14,468 nt of DNA from an uncultured Prevotella sp. (GTDB taxonomy: Bacteria > Bacteroidota > Bacteroidia > Bacteroidales > Bacteroidaceae), in contig CATXJC010000046.1 in NCBI GenBank assembly GCA_958369755.1, positions 1 through 14,468 on the forward strand, in the 5' to 3' direction. The notes beneath the pieces were generated by a model. It did no database searches. It was not told the DNA's origin and saw only the letters and a program-made list of their open reading frames with translations. The stretch's first letter is position 1. Each line of letters starts with the position of its first letter. Below, piece after piece: positions 5,147-14,126 of the stretch. Position numbers and translations under genes: made by a program.

Positions 5147-8100
5147 TTAAAAGTTTACATTTACACCGAATGAGAACGACTTTACATTAGGGTGAACATC
5201 ACCTCTTGTGTCGCCACTACTCTTCTCTGGGTCGTAGTTTTTCAACGAGGTAATCGTCAGAAGATTTGAAGCTTGTACATAAACTCTCAAACTAGATGCA
5301 CCAATATGGTGAATCAGTTTCTTGTCAAACGTATATCCCAATTCTATATTTTTCAATCTTAAATAATCTGCTTTATTCAACCAGAATGAAGAATATTTCT
5401 CATTAAACGCATTTCCCAACTTAGGCATAGAACCATTTGGATTACTTTCGCTCCAACGGTCAAGCCATCGAGTGGTCATGTTACCACCATTGGTGATAGT
5501 CGCCTGCTCCCAATAATAACGATAAATGCCACTTACACCCTGCCAGAATGTATTGAGGTCAATGTTCTTCCAGCTAAAGCCCAATGTAAAGGAATAGGTT
5601 GTCTTTGGGAATGGATTTCCGATAATCTGACGGTCAGAATCATCAATGTTTCCATCATCATTCAAGTCCTCATACATGATGTCGCCCAAAGATGGAGCCA
5701 ATCCATTTTGTTTGATAATGTCCCCCTTGCTATTGGTTCTGTTCAAATCTGCTTCTGTACGATACAAGCCGATAGCTTTCAAGCCAAAGTAAGACCCAAT
5801 AGGGTTTCCCTCACGGTTGATAGACTGTCCGCTATAGGTGTCAATACCTTTGTTATCTATAATTTTGTTTCTTACAGAAGAGAGGTTGAAGCCAGCATGC
5901 CAAGCCCAATCACCGGCATGGTCTTGATAATTAGCCGAAAGTTCCCAACCACGATTTCTTACCTTACCTGCATTTTGATATGGAGCCGACAAATTACCCA
6001 AGAATGTTGTTGGCATAGACAGCTGCAAGAGAATATCAGAAGTAACTTTGTTGAAATAATCGAATGTTACATTGATTTTCTGATTCCAGAATGCAGCATC
6101 AAGGCCTAAGTCTGTGATGGTGGTAGTCTCCCACTTGATGTCATCATTGGCAACAATGTCCTCTGCCATACCAATCATCTTCTCGTTTCCGAAATAATAA
6201 TTGTAATAAGCACCCATGGTTGGAGTGTAGGCATAGTTACCAATCTCTTGGTTACCCAACTTACCCCAGCTGGCACGAATCTTCAAATATGATAGAGGCT
6301 CAATATTCTGCATGAACTTCTCGTTGGTCATAACCCATGCACCTGAGAATGATGGGAATGTGGCATATCTATGTGCCTTAGGCATACGTGAAGAACCATC
6401 ATGACGAATATTGAATTCAAACAGATACTTATCTGCATAATTGTAATTTAAGCGACCAAAGAAGGACTGCATAGAGTATTCCGCGCCATTGCCACCTACA
6501 TAATCATTCTTGGTAGCGGAATCCAACTCATACAAATTATCTGTGGCAAAACCTTCCTTGTAACCATGGAAATTGCCTTCCTTGTAATCCTGAATGGAAT
6601 GGCCTGCAAGGAGATTGACCTTATGGTCCTTAATCGCAATGTTGTATGTCAAGATATTCTCGTTCAGGTAGCTTTGATTCAGCCAATGGTACTGGTACAA
6701 GCTATTGTTATCGTCTGTATATAAGACATTGCCCTCTGCGTCATACTTAGAAGATTTCTGGCTATAGTATTTAGTATCGTTCATATAATACTTGTAAGCC
6801 AAACTGGTTCTAAACTTCAATCCCTTGAGCAAATCCACCTCAGCAAACACATTACCATCAAATCTGTAGCCATTGTTCTCATTATGACCAAGATTCATCA
6901 TCTGCACTGGGTTCTTAAAGGTGCTGAAACTAATGTCGCTACCATCTACACATCCATATTCCCCGTTAGAATAGGTTACAGGAACTGTAGGACGTGTAAA
7001 CCATGACAAGGTACGCATCAAATCAGAGACTGATGCACCTGATGTGAAGTTTTCCTTAGAACCAGAAAGATTCAATCCAAACTTAAAGATACCTAACTTA
7101 GCATCTACATTAGAACGGAAATTAAATCGTTCATACCCTGTATTCTTCAACACTCCATCTTGATTTAGGTAGCCAACAGAAGTCATGTAATGAACATCCT
7201 TTGTTCCACCACTTACAGACAGATTGTGCTGTGTCATAGGTGCCGTGCGGAAGATGGCATCGTTCCAATTGGTATTGGCAAAATGATCTGGGTCAGAGCC
7301 ATTCTGTATCTTTTGCAACATATCGGCTGTATAAGCCTCTCTGTTATTGCTTTCATTATACATTTTTGCCCAGTTGTAAGCGTCTACATAGTCTGGCAAA
7401 ATAGCTGCTTTTTGAATTGTATAGCTTCCAGAATAATTGATTGTAGGCTTTGATGCAGAACCACGTTTGGTAGTGATCAAGATAACACCATTGGCAGCAC
7501 GCACACCATAGATGGCAGCAGAGGCTGCATCCTTCAACACAGATACATTATCAATATCCGTAGCTGCGATTTGCTGGATTTGGGCCACAGAAGCCTCTAC
7601 TCCATCTATCAGCACCATAGGGTCATTGTTGCCAAATGTGCCAATACCACGAATACGAATCTCTGGAGTATCGCCGCCAGCCAATCCACCATTACTAGTC
7701 AAAGTTACACCAGGCAAACGGCCTTGTAACAAGTTTGTGGCATTAGCCGTAGGAATATCTGTCAAATCTTTGCTCGTTACTGATGCTACAGAACCAGTCA
7801 AGTTTGCCTTCTTCTGAGTTCCATAACCTACAACTACTACTTCATCAACTACTTTTGAATCGTCCTTCATTGTTACAGTCATAGACTTGCCATCGGCAGG
7901 CTTCAGTTCCAAAGTCTTCATGCCGACATAGCTAGCCACGAGAGTTGCGCCAGACTTCGCCTCAATGGTAAAGTTACCATCCAAGTCTGTAGCCACGCCA
8001 TTATTGGTACCTTTTTCTTTAATAGTAGCACCAATGATAGGTTCGCCTGAAGCATCGACGATTTTACCTTTATAACTAACCTTACTTTGAGCAAAAGCCA

Positions 8101-8173
8101 TTTGGGAAGTTCCTAGTAAAAGAAATGCGCAAAATCCCAATTGCTTACTCATATTATTCACATTAAACTTCAT
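5147..8173 (-). CDS. susC-like: SusC-like TonB-dependent outer-membrane transporter
   Basis: This is a 1008-residue SusC/RagA transporter that imports oligosaccharides across the outer membrane using TonB energy. A signal peptide ends near AFAQS (residue 30). A carboxypeptidase-regulatory-like beta-sandwich follows (about 33-104, GKIVDASGEPIIGATIKEKG), then the TonB box EVVVVGYG (111-118) and the plug (about 119-238). The plug contains LQGRLPGV, IRIRG, DPMVLIDGVE and the family signature VLKDAASAAIYGVRAANG. The rest is a 22-stranded-type barrel ending in the expected terminal Phe (NVNF). Length and order are normal and no frame break is seen. It starts 14 bases after the GH53 stop and ends 13 bases before the susD ATG, so the genes are clearly co-transcribed. 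An alternative start at residue 8 (MSKQLG) would also give a workable signal peptide. Confidence 0.96.
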   Translation of the reverse strand: MKFNVNNMSKQLGFCAFLLLGTSQMAFAQSKVSYKGKIVDASGEPIIGATIKEKGTNNGVATDLDGNFTIEAKSGATLVASYVGMKTLELKPADGKSMTVTMKDDSKVVDEVVVVGYGTQKKANLTGSVASVTSKDLTDIPTANATNLLQGRLPGVTLTSNGGLAGGDTPEIRIRGIGTFGNNDPMVLIDGVEASVAQIQQIAATDIDNVSVLKDAASAAIYGVRAANGVILITTKRGSASKPTINYSGSYTIQKAAILPDYVDAYNWAKMYNESNNREAYTADMLQKIQNGSDPDHFANTNWNDAIFRTAPMTQHNLSVSGGTKDVHYMTSVGYLNQDGVLKNTGYERFNFRSNVDAKLGIFKFGLNLSGSKENFTSGASVSDLMRTLSWFTRPTVPVTYSNGEYGCVDGSDISFSTFKNPVQMMNLGHNENNGYRFDGNVFAEVDLLKGLKFRTSLAYKYYMNDTKYYSQKSSKYDAEGNVLYTDDNNSLYQYHWLNQSYLNENILTYNIAIKDHKVNLLAGHSIQDYKEGNFHGYKEGFATDNLYELDSATKNDYVGGNGAEYSMQSFFGRLNYNYADKYLFEFNIRHDGSSRMPKAHRYATFPSFSGAWVMTNEKFMQNIEPLSYLKIRASWGKLGNQEIGNYAYTPTMGAYYNYYFGNEKMIGMAEDIVANDDIKWETTTITDLGLDAAFWNQKINVTFDYFNKVTSDILLQLSMPTTFLGNLSAPYQNAGKVRNRGWELSANYQDHAGDWAWHAGFNLSSVRNKIIDNKGIDTYSGQSINREGNPIGSYFGLKAIGLYRTEADLNRTNSKGDIIKQNGLAPSLGDIMYEDLNDDGNIDDSDRQIIGNPFPKTTYSFTLGFSWKNIDLNTFWQGVSGIYRYYWEQATITNGGNMTTRWLDRWSESNPNGSMPKLGNAFNEKYSSFWLNKADYLRLKNIELGYTFDKKLIHHIGASSLRVYVQASNLLTITSLKNYDPEKSSGDTRGDVHPNVKSFSFGVNVNF

Positions 8174-8187
8174 AATTATATATTGAA

Positions 8188-9690
8188 TTAGTTAGACCAT
8201 GTATTTGATATTATCTGTTCTTTTTCTGTTGAAGATGCCTGATATAATCTATCATTCCATTTTCCTTGTAAATTCTCTGGTACAGTCTCGCGAGCTGTCC
8301 AAACACTATCACTTAAATAATAATAAGCTCCAGTTTGTCCTTGCGATAAATGGGTTGTAAAAGTATAGGTTGAACTACTGCCAACTTGCTTCATAGGGAA
8401 AATCTGCCAGTTTCCATTGGCATCTGCAGTAAACTCTCCTGTGATATAGCCTTTGGCAGAACTGCCTGCATTCGACATGTCAACATTGAACGTTACTGCA
8501 ACATTATTTTCAGAATAGAATTCTATGCCACCATGGTTAAGTAGCTGATTATTGAAATCAAAGAAAGCGACATTCTCCCAATTAGATCCAACTCCCCAAA
8601 GGGTAACATTTGTTGATGAAACCCATTCTGGTGCCCAAGCAATCACGCCTGCTCCTCCATTATTGCGTACGGCTTCTTTTACTTCAACAAGAAAGTCCTT
8701 TTGAAGTTGAGGGCAGGGCTTTTCTGGATACCCTGTTGCCATTTTACTCATTAAGTTATGGCAATTATCATTCCATTCACGGGTCCAAATATGACCAGTC
8801 TCTGCCACCAAAAGTTTTATGCCATATGTTTGATATAATTTAGAAGTGAACTCGCCCAGTTCGGATGGAGTATAAGATTGCCATTGAGGATAGTAGGATA
8901 AGCCTAACATATCAAAACTGTGAATACCTAAAGCCTTTAAGTTTGCAACCCAATTGTTGGCATCTCCTGGATTCATGGCAACATGAAGAACTGTTTTTAT
9001 AGATTTCCCAGTTGCATTGTTAAAATCTTCTACAGCTTTTAAGCCTGCATTGAACAGTTGAACATTTCTTTCATAATCCACAGGCTCTAACAAAGAGTTG
9101 TCTGCTACCATGATGTTTTTGTTTGTTTCATTGCCTATCTGCACCATGTTTGGCAACAAATTTTCAGACAAAAGAGTCTGCAATGTTGACAGTGTATAAT
9201 TATATACGGAGTCTGACAAAACTGTGGTATTATTTACAACTGAAGCCCAAGCTGCAGGAACAACATTCTGTTCAGGATCAGTCCATGTGTCTGAATAATG
9301 GAAATCCAATAAGACATACATGCCTAAATCCTTTGCTCTTTTTATACTCTTTTTTACATCAGACAATGTTGAATACTTAGTCCAAGTTGGGTTATGCCAT
9401 AATCTCAGACGTACAAGATTTGCACCATAAGAATTCATTAATTCATAAGAAGTCTTAGCAACACCATTTTCGGTGAACTGGACACCACAATCCTCCAATT
9501 CATTGGTGTATGACAAGTCTGCTCCTTTTATGAAAGGTAGAGATTCTGTCGTTCTGGTGCTTCCTACTGGTAAGGCTTCATTCAAAGAAGTTACGGTTGG
9601 TGTCGAAATGGCATCCGTTTGACAAGATGTTCCTGCCAAGCAGAATGCAATGCCTAGCAATGCATTCGCAATTAGTTTAATCTGTTTCAT
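8188..9690 (-). CDS. GH53 endo-beta-1,4-galactanase lipoprotein with C-terminal beta-sandwich
   Basis: This is a 500-residue glycoside hydrolase family 53 enzyme (arabinogalactan endo-beta-1,4-galactanase), which cuts beta-1,4-galactan such as the side chains of pectic rhamnogalacturonan I. The catalytic acid/base is Glu188 in QIGNET and the nucleophile Glu297 in VAETGH. Further family marks are FIKGADLSY (53-61), LVRLRLWHNPTW (92-103), LLDFHYSDTWTDP (127-139) and LSYYPQW (264-270). The lipoprotein signal ends at Cys23 (AGTSC), predicting membrane anchoring, probably at the surface. After the barrel, residues about 397-484 (VAVTFNVDMSN onward) look like a small beta-sandwich, similar to starch/glycan-binding modules fused to Bacteroidetes enzymes; this is a resemblance, not a proven binding domain. 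It is the first gene of the operon, directly behind a good promoter, and it best indicates the PUL substrate. Confidence 0.93.
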   Translation of the reverse strand: MKQIKLIANALLGIAFCLAGTSCQTDAISTPTVTSLNEALPVGSTRTTESLPFIKGADLSYTNELEDCGVQFTENGVAKTSYELMNSYGANLVRLRLWHNPTWTKYSTLSDVKKSIKRAKDLGMYVLLDFHYSDTWTDPEQNVVPAAWASVVNNTTVLSDSVYNYTLSTLQTLLSENLLPNMVQIGNETNKNIMVADNSLLEPVDYERNVQLFNAGLKAVEDFNNATGKSIKTVLHVAMNPGDANNWVANLKALGIHSFDMLGLSYYPQWQSYTPSELGEFTSKLYQTYGIKLLVAETGHIWTREWNDNCHNLMSKMATGYPEKPCPQLQKDFLVEVKEAVRNNGGAGVIAWAPEWVSSTNVTLWGVGSNWENVAFFDFNNQLLNHGGIEFYSENNVAVTFNVDMSNAGSSAKGYITGEFTADANGNWQIFPMKQVGSSSTYTFTTHLSQGQTGAYYYLSDSVWTARETVPENLQGKWNDRLYQASSTEKEQIISNTWSN

Positions 9691-9721
9691 ACGATTTTTA
9701 TGTTTAAAATTGAAGTCTGCT

Positions 9722-9754
9722 GCAAAATTAGCATATTGGGAAAATTAAACCAAA
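9722..9754 (-). promoter_or_regulatory. Promoter of the GH53-susC-susD-GH16 operon
   Basis: TTTG (9754-9751) and TAATTTTGC (9730-9722) are separated by 20 bases, a near-perfect Bacteroidetes promoter, and lie about 32 bases before the GH53 ATG. The -33 box is part of a short direct repeat GATTTGGATTTGG, which could also be touched by the activator. Confidence 0.72.
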
Positions 9755-9778
9755 TCCAAATCAGACAAAGACTAATGC

Positions 9779-9805
9779 AAAAAGGACATGTCACATATCT
9801 GTCCT
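9779..9805 (-). terminator. Weak terminator at the end of the HTCS gene
   Basis: On the minus strand AGGACA (9805-9800) and TGTCCT (9788-9783) form a 6-bp stem with an 11-base loop, followed by TTTT. The stem starts inside the HTCS stop codon. The stem is short and the same sequence is part of a candidate operator, so this call is tentative. Confidence 0.4.
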
Positions 9806-9815
9806 AAATATGTCC
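9789..9815 (-). promoter_or_regulatory. Candidate HTCS operator: GGACA boxes at 11-bp period
   Basis: On the minus strand GGACA (9815-9811), GGACA (9804-9800) and TGACA (9793-9789) are spaced exactly 11 bases apart, one helical turn. They lie about 75 to 100 bases upstream of the predicted start of the PUL transcript. AraC-type regulators with two helix-turn-helix motifs read adjacent major grooves of direct repeats, which fits this spacing. Binding by the neighbouring HTCS is inference. Confidence 0.45.
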
Positions 9816-12800
9816 GTTGTGTTCCTGCACAAATTGTTTTGGGGCGATGCCAAATTCGTTTGTGAAACATTTCGTGAAGTAAGAAGCATTGGACATTCCC
9901 ACCATATACATAACTTCTGATACAGAAAATCTGTCTTGTTTCAGCAGTTCTGCAGCTCGTTTTAAACGTGTGGAACGCAAGAATGCAACAGGTGTCTTAC
10001 CTGTCAATTGCTTGATTTTTCTATATAGCTGCTTTTGATCGACCTTCATCATATCCGAAAGCACAGAAACGTTAAAACCTTCCTTCTGCATATTTGTTTC
10101 AATGATCTGCAATAGTTCTTTTATGAACAACTCGTCTGAAGATTCTATGGAAGTTTCCTCTATTGTAGTCTTCTGTTCTTTTAACATTGTTTCGATATGT
10201 TGTGCTTTACGAACATTTTGAGCTTGTTTCAATAATCTTGCCACCTGAAGTACTAATTTGTTAAAATCGAAAGGTTTGGAAATGAAAACATCTACACCTG
10301 CTTTGATGCTCTGTAATTCTGTTTCAAAGTCATCTTTTGCTGTTAGCATAATCACAGGAAGGTTTTCCATTTGTGCAGTATGCTTTAGATTCCGAACAAA
10401 TTCCAAGCCATTCATGATTGGCATCATTTGGTCAACAACTATCAAGTTTACGTTTTGAGTTTTCAGTATGTCAAGCCCTTCTTTGCCATTGAAAGCTTTC
10501 AAACAAAGGTATTTTTCCTCAAAAGCAGAACATAAGAATTCAACGACTTCTTTATTGTCATCAATGATTAAAATCTTAGGCAGTGCATTCTCTGCTAATT
10601 CTAGTTCTGAAGTCGTGGAAACTGTCTCTTTTCTTATAGCATTTTCCTTTAAAGGTAAAGTTACAGTAAAAGCGGCACCTCCCTTGTTGCTGTTTGTTGC
10701 TACCACTTTCCCATGATGTAATTCTACAAACTTCTTAACCAGGAATAATCCAATCCCCGTGCCATGTTTACTTTTATCTTCTTCTTTACCTTGGTAATGT
10801 CTAATAAATATAAAAGGTAGTTCTGCTTCAGGGATACCACAACCGTTGTCTATGACAGAAATAGAGATTTCGCCTTGTTTTACTTGTAATTCGACCCGTA
10901 CATGTCCAGTATTATCATTCACATGCTTAATGGCATTTGATAGTAAGTTTGTAAATATGGATTCTATTTTCACAACATCTACATTCAACCAAAGTTCTTG
11001 TATGTCATGAATAAAGTCAATTTTTATCTTACGCTCGTTAGCTATTGGCGCAAAAGCTGAGATACCGTTATTTAATAAGGATACTAGTTCTACATGAGAG
11101 CAAATAACAGAATTCTCTGTATCATATTCTGTTTGCTTGTCATCTATAATCTTATATATCAAACTGTTCAATTTTAGGGCATTGCGCTGTATTCCTTTTA
11201 AGGTATCTCGCATTTTAGCATTCGTACACTCAGACAAGAGTTTTCCTAAAGGGGCAATAACTAAACTTAAAGGAGTTTTCAGTTCATGCGAAACATTGAC
11301 AAAGAACTCCATTTTCATCCTTGCCAATTCTAAGGTCTTTTCCTTGGCTTTTCGCTCAAATAATTTTTCGCTCTTTTTCTTTTGAATTCTTAAAAGACAG
11401 AATGCTCCCGTCAATAGAAATATTACATATATCCCCCAAGCCCAAGTGGAAAAATACCATGGGTAAGGGACATCTAATGTGTAAGTTGAAATGGTAGCAT
11501 ATTTATCTGTCATGGGGTCCGTAATACTCAGTTGCAAGGTGTTTTTGCCACTGAGCATAACTGGATATTCAAGCAGATTATTTCCTGTTTTCATTTTTTT
11601 CCATTCCTCATCATTCCATTTGTAGTAGAAGGTTTCTCCCTGTGCAGAATAAGCATAAGAAGCTAATTCGATGGAAATATTCTTGAAAGAACTCAGTTTT
11701 ATAACCTTTTGTTGTGAAAGGTTTGATACTGGAATAAACAAAGAATCGCATGAAATGGCAGAGATAAAGGTCCTTCTGGTATGATGCTTACCACCAAACC
11801 TACTTATGTTCAATAATGTAAGGAAGTCTTCTCCTCCAAATATAATTCTATTGTTGTAGCCATCAAAAAAGGCGCACTTAAAATGTGGGTTATTTACGTG
11901 GTAAGGTGTGACACTCTTATTTTTCTTGTCTATGCACAAAATGCCATCTACAGAAGACACCCATATGTGCTTAGGGGAGCAAACAAAAGAATATGCACTT
12001 CCATAAGATACTTGATATGGTATCTTATACTTATTATTTCGTTTTATATCATATTGATAGATAGCTCCTTGGTCAGAAAACCAAATATAGTTTCCGTCAC
12101 ATACAAAGTTATCTAAGTATATGTTTGCCAATTTGTAATCATTCTTTAAAGGGTTTACACATATCAGCCCCAGATTGGTGTTAGCCCATATATTGCCAGC
12201 ATGGTCTGGTATCATTTGATATACAGATTTGATATGTCCATATCCCAAAAAGTTCTTGTTCGTCAAAGCGTAAGAATGTGATTGACTGTTTTCTAGACTA
12301 GTTTTATCCACAACGATAAGACCGCTTAGATATGTGGCTATCCACAGCCTATGTTTTGTATCCTCATAAATGCCATAAATCCAATTGGTATTATTACGTT
12401 TGTTGCCTAACTGATAATACTCAAATTGCATAGTCTGTTTGTTCAACTTGGCTATACCTCCATCTGTGGCTATCCAGATTTGGCTACTTCTGTCACGATA
12501 AATGGCTCGTATATAATTATTGTTCAATTTATATAATACATTATTTGTACTATACCAAATGGCTTGTTCTTCAGACACATAGAGTAAACCATTCTCTCCA
12601 CCAAGCCAATATTCTTTGTCGGAAGATTGCAATATACAAGTAAAGAGATTGCCATTTCTGGAATCTACAAGGTCAGTCAACTTTACGTCTTGCATTAATG
12701 GATTCTGTTGAACCATAGATATTCCATTGTCAGTAGCTACCCAAAGGTTGTTATTCTTGTCTTGATAGAGTTGAGAAATAAAATTATTACATAGAGATTG

Positions 12801-13688
12801 AGGATTATGGACGTCGTGTTCTATTTCTTGAAGAGACTTTGTGGATATCTGATACACTAACATTCCAGCTTCTGTACCTATTAATAAACGATTGTTAGCA
12901 ACATCTGAAACAATGCTCTTTAAATAACTACCTGACAGTTCACAAACAGTTTCTATATGGCGATTGTTTATTTTATAGCTAAGCAGTTTACCGTCTGTTC
13001 CCATCCATACACAATTGTTTCTTCTATCATATGCAAGACTGTTTACTATAGGATCCTTCATTCCTGGTAAGTTTACGGAATAGAGATGATGATTTGTCTT
13101 GTCATAAATGTTGAGTCCTCCATACGAACCAATAAACAGCTTGTCGGCAACAGGCAATAAGGCATAAACCATCTTATGCTGAAAGTTTTTAGAAGCTATT
13201 TTGTGAAGCTTACCCTTCTGTATGTCAAAATACAGCAAGCCGTCGTCACGGGTACCAATCCATAACTTACCATCAAAAACCGCCAATGCTCTTACTGCAC
13301 TGACCTTATAAAAATCTTGATCTGTGTCTTCAAAATTCCAAGTAAGGAGATTCAATTTATGAATACCATTATCAGTTCCAATATACAAATAATGACCATA
13401 TTGTACAATAGCTTGTACTGTATTCTCATCAGGCATATTCTTGCCAAAATAACAAAGGTGATAGTTATAACCATTGTAATTGACTAGTCCTCTTTTCGTT
13501 CCAATCCAAATCAAACCATTAGAATCTTGGAATATTGCATTGACGACATTAGCGTCAAAAGGTAACTTTATATTGTGAAAGTTATTCCAAGTATTGCTTA
13601 TGTCGTTTTTAAACAACAGATTATAACCTTTTACATTTGCTAATATTCCAAACAATAAGCTAAATATAATAAATAGTCTTTTATTCAT
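9804..13688 (-). CDS. Hybrid two-component system sensor/regulator (HTCS) controlling the PUL
   Basis: This 1294-residue protein joins sensor, kinase and transcription factor. A signal peptide (about 1-21) is followed by about fourteen propeller blades with WIGT/G motifs (for example LIWIGTKRGL, LWIGTRDDG, LWVATDNG, IWIATDGG), consistent with two seven-bladed propellers. A Y_Y_Y domain follows (about 670-740), then one membrane span (about 745-767). The kinase has His801 in the H-box (SHELKTP), an N-box (NLLSNAIK, 914-921), DNGCG (947-951) and GTGIG (976-980). The receiver (about 1037-1153) has Asp1043/1044, phosphoacceptor Asp1086 (VVDQMMP) and Lys1138. An AraC-type DNA-binding domain (about 1190-1290) closes the protein. 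All key residues are intact. Known members sense oligosaccharides in the periplasm and activate the adjacent susCD operon; here that is the GH53 operon, 113 bases downstream. The start at 13688 has its own promoter. Confidence 0.95.
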   Translation of the reverse strand: MNKRLFIIFSLLFGILANVKGYNLLFKNDISNTWNNFHNIKLPFDANVVNAIFQDSNGLIWIGTKRGLVNYNGYNYHLCYFGKNMPDENTVQAIVQYGHYLYIGTDNGIHKLNLLTWNFEDTDQDFYKVSAVRALAVFDGKLWIGTRDDGLLYFDIQKGKLHKIASKNFQHKMVYALLPVADKLFIGSYGGLNIYDKTNHHLYSVNLPGMKDPIVNSLAYDRRNNCVWMGTDGKLLSYKINNRHIETVCELSGSYLKSIVSDVANNRLLIGTEAGMLVYQISTKSLQEIEHDVHNPQSLCNNFISQLYQDKNNNLWVATDNGISMVQQNPLMQDVKLTDLVDSRNGNLFTCILQSSDKEYWLGGENGLLYVSEEQAIWYSTNNVLYKLNNNYIRAIYRDRSSQIWIATDGGIAKLNKQTMQFEYYQLGNKRNNTNWIYGIYEDTKHRLWIATYLSGLIVVDKTSLENSQSHSYALTNKNFLGYGHIKSVYQMIPDHAGNIWANTNLGLICVNPLKNDYKLANIYLDNFVCDGNYIWFSDQGAIYQYDIKRNNKYKIPYQVSYGSAYSFVCSPKHIWVSSVDGILCIDKKNKSVTPYHVNNPHFKCAFFDGYNNRIIFGGEDFLTLLNISRFGGKHHTRRTFISAISCDSLFIPVSNLSQQKVIKLSSFKNISIELASYAYSAQGETFYYKWNDEEWKKMKTGNNLLEYPVMLSGKNTLQLSITDPMTDKYATISTYTLDVPYPWYFSTWAWGIYVIFLLTGAFCLLRIQKKKSEKLFERKAKEKTLELARMKMEFFVNVSHELKTPLSLVIAPLGKLLSECTNAKMRDTLKGIQRNALKLNSLIYKIIDDKQTEYDTENSVICSHVELVSLLNNGISAFAPIANERKIKIDFIHDIQELWLNVDVVKIESIFTNLLSNAIKHVNDNTGHVRVELQVKQGEISISVIDNGCGIPEAELPFIFIRHYQGKEEDKSKHGTGIGLFLVKKFVELHHGKVVATNSNKGGAAFTVTLPLKENAIRKETVSTTSELELAENALPKILIIDDNKEVVEFLCSAFEEKYLCLKAFNGKEGLDILKTQNVNLIVVDQMMPIMNGLEFVRNLKHTAQMENLPVIMLTAKDDFETELQSIKAGVDVFISKPFDFNKLVLQVARLLKQAQNVRKAQHIETMLKEQKTTIEETSIESSDELFIKELLQIIETNMQKEGFNVSVLSDMMKVDQKQLYRKIKQLTGKTPVAFLRSTRLKRAAELLKQDRFSVSEVMYMVGMSNASYFTKCFTNEFGIAPKQFVQEHNGHI

Positions 13689-13719
13689 AATTATTTGATA
13701 TTTTGATGATTATGGCGCA

Positions 13720-13753
13720 GCAAAGATACCGGTTTCTTTTGAAAAAGCGCAAA
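13720..13753 (-). promoter_or_regulatory. HTCS promoter
   Basis: TTTG (13753-13750) and TATCTTTGC (13728-13720), 21 bases apart, match the Bacteroidetes promoter pattern and lie about 32 bases before the HTCS ATG. No GGACA boxes are seen here, so expression is probably basal rather than controlled like the PUL operon. Confidence 0.65.
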
Positions 13754-13778
13754 AAGTTGTTCTTAAAAGTGTGGAGAT

Positions 13779-13916
13779 TCACAAAAAAGTCGAATTCAAA
13801 ATGGCCATATAAACCTCGTTCTCTGAACCTCGGTCAGAGAACACACCTAATGATTCCGGATCTTCAATCCAGCAATCATTCTCCTTAGCCCAGTCTTTTA
13901 GCCTTGCAATTTGGAC
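13779..13916 (-). pseudogene. Truncated remnant of a Bacteroidales hypothetical protein
   Basis: In the frame ending at the stop at 13779-13781, the stretch from VQIARLKDWAKENDC (codons from 13916) to GSENEVYM (to about 13806) reads like genuine protein, whereas the upstream part of the same frame overlaps the 53-residue gene in another frame and looks non-coding. I recall longer Bacteroidales proteins with such an N-terminus (WAKEN..W..., then GSENEVY), possibly related to phage/plasmid 'polyvalent' kinase-like proteins, but cannot confirm this. Only about 37 plausible residues remain before an unrelated tail (AILNSTFL), so the 3' end is lost. No good start codon is visible: the frame has GTC at 13916 where a GTG would fit. 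It may be the second gene of an overlapping pair or the frameshifted tail of the 53-residue gene. The HTCS promoter lies about 50 bases beyond the break. Confidence 0.5.
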
Positions 13917-14059
13917 TCCCTTGCAAGTCGTTGTTCCCGCAAGCGCTTGAATTGAGCTAAGCACTCCTCCAGCGAAAGCGGATGCTCTCGCCAATAAGCC
14001 ATGGAAGCCATCTTCTGGGCATTGACTTTCTTGTGATAATCGTTCAGTTGTATCTCCAT
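13898..14059 (-). CDS. Small 53-residue protein, function unknown
   Basis: The frame starting at the ATG at 14059 (MEIQLNDYHKKVNAQKMA) encodes 53 residues: helix-forming, charged, with a plausible composition (YWREHPLSLEECLAQFKRL, then basic REQRLARES). It ends in KLQG and a TAA at 13900-13898. It has a good promoter 36 bases upstream (TTGG-N19-TAACTTTGC, 14126-14095). A frame four bases upstream (ATG at 14063) covers the same DNA but gives a less protein-like sequence until its last third. The gene overlaps the remnant at 13916-13779, so the two may have been a coupled pair, or one reading frame later broken by a frameshift. I do not recognise a function; residues 30-48 probably form an amphipathic helix. 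Confidence 0.55.
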   Translation of the reverse strand: MEIQLNDYHKKVNAQKMASMAYWREHPLSLEECLAQFKRLREQRLARESKLQG

Positions 14060-14094
14060 CCATTTATGTATTATATTGTTAGAATATTACGTTT

Positions 14095-14126
14095 GCAAAG
14101 TTACGACTATTTCCCGAATTTTCCAA
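14095..14126 (-). promoter_or_regulatory. Promoter of the 53-residue gene
   Basis: TTGG (14126-14123) and TAACTTTGC (14103-14095) are 19 bases apart, the same layout and -7 sequence as the fic promoter. The -33 part lies within the last codons of the upstream gene. Confidence 0.6.
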
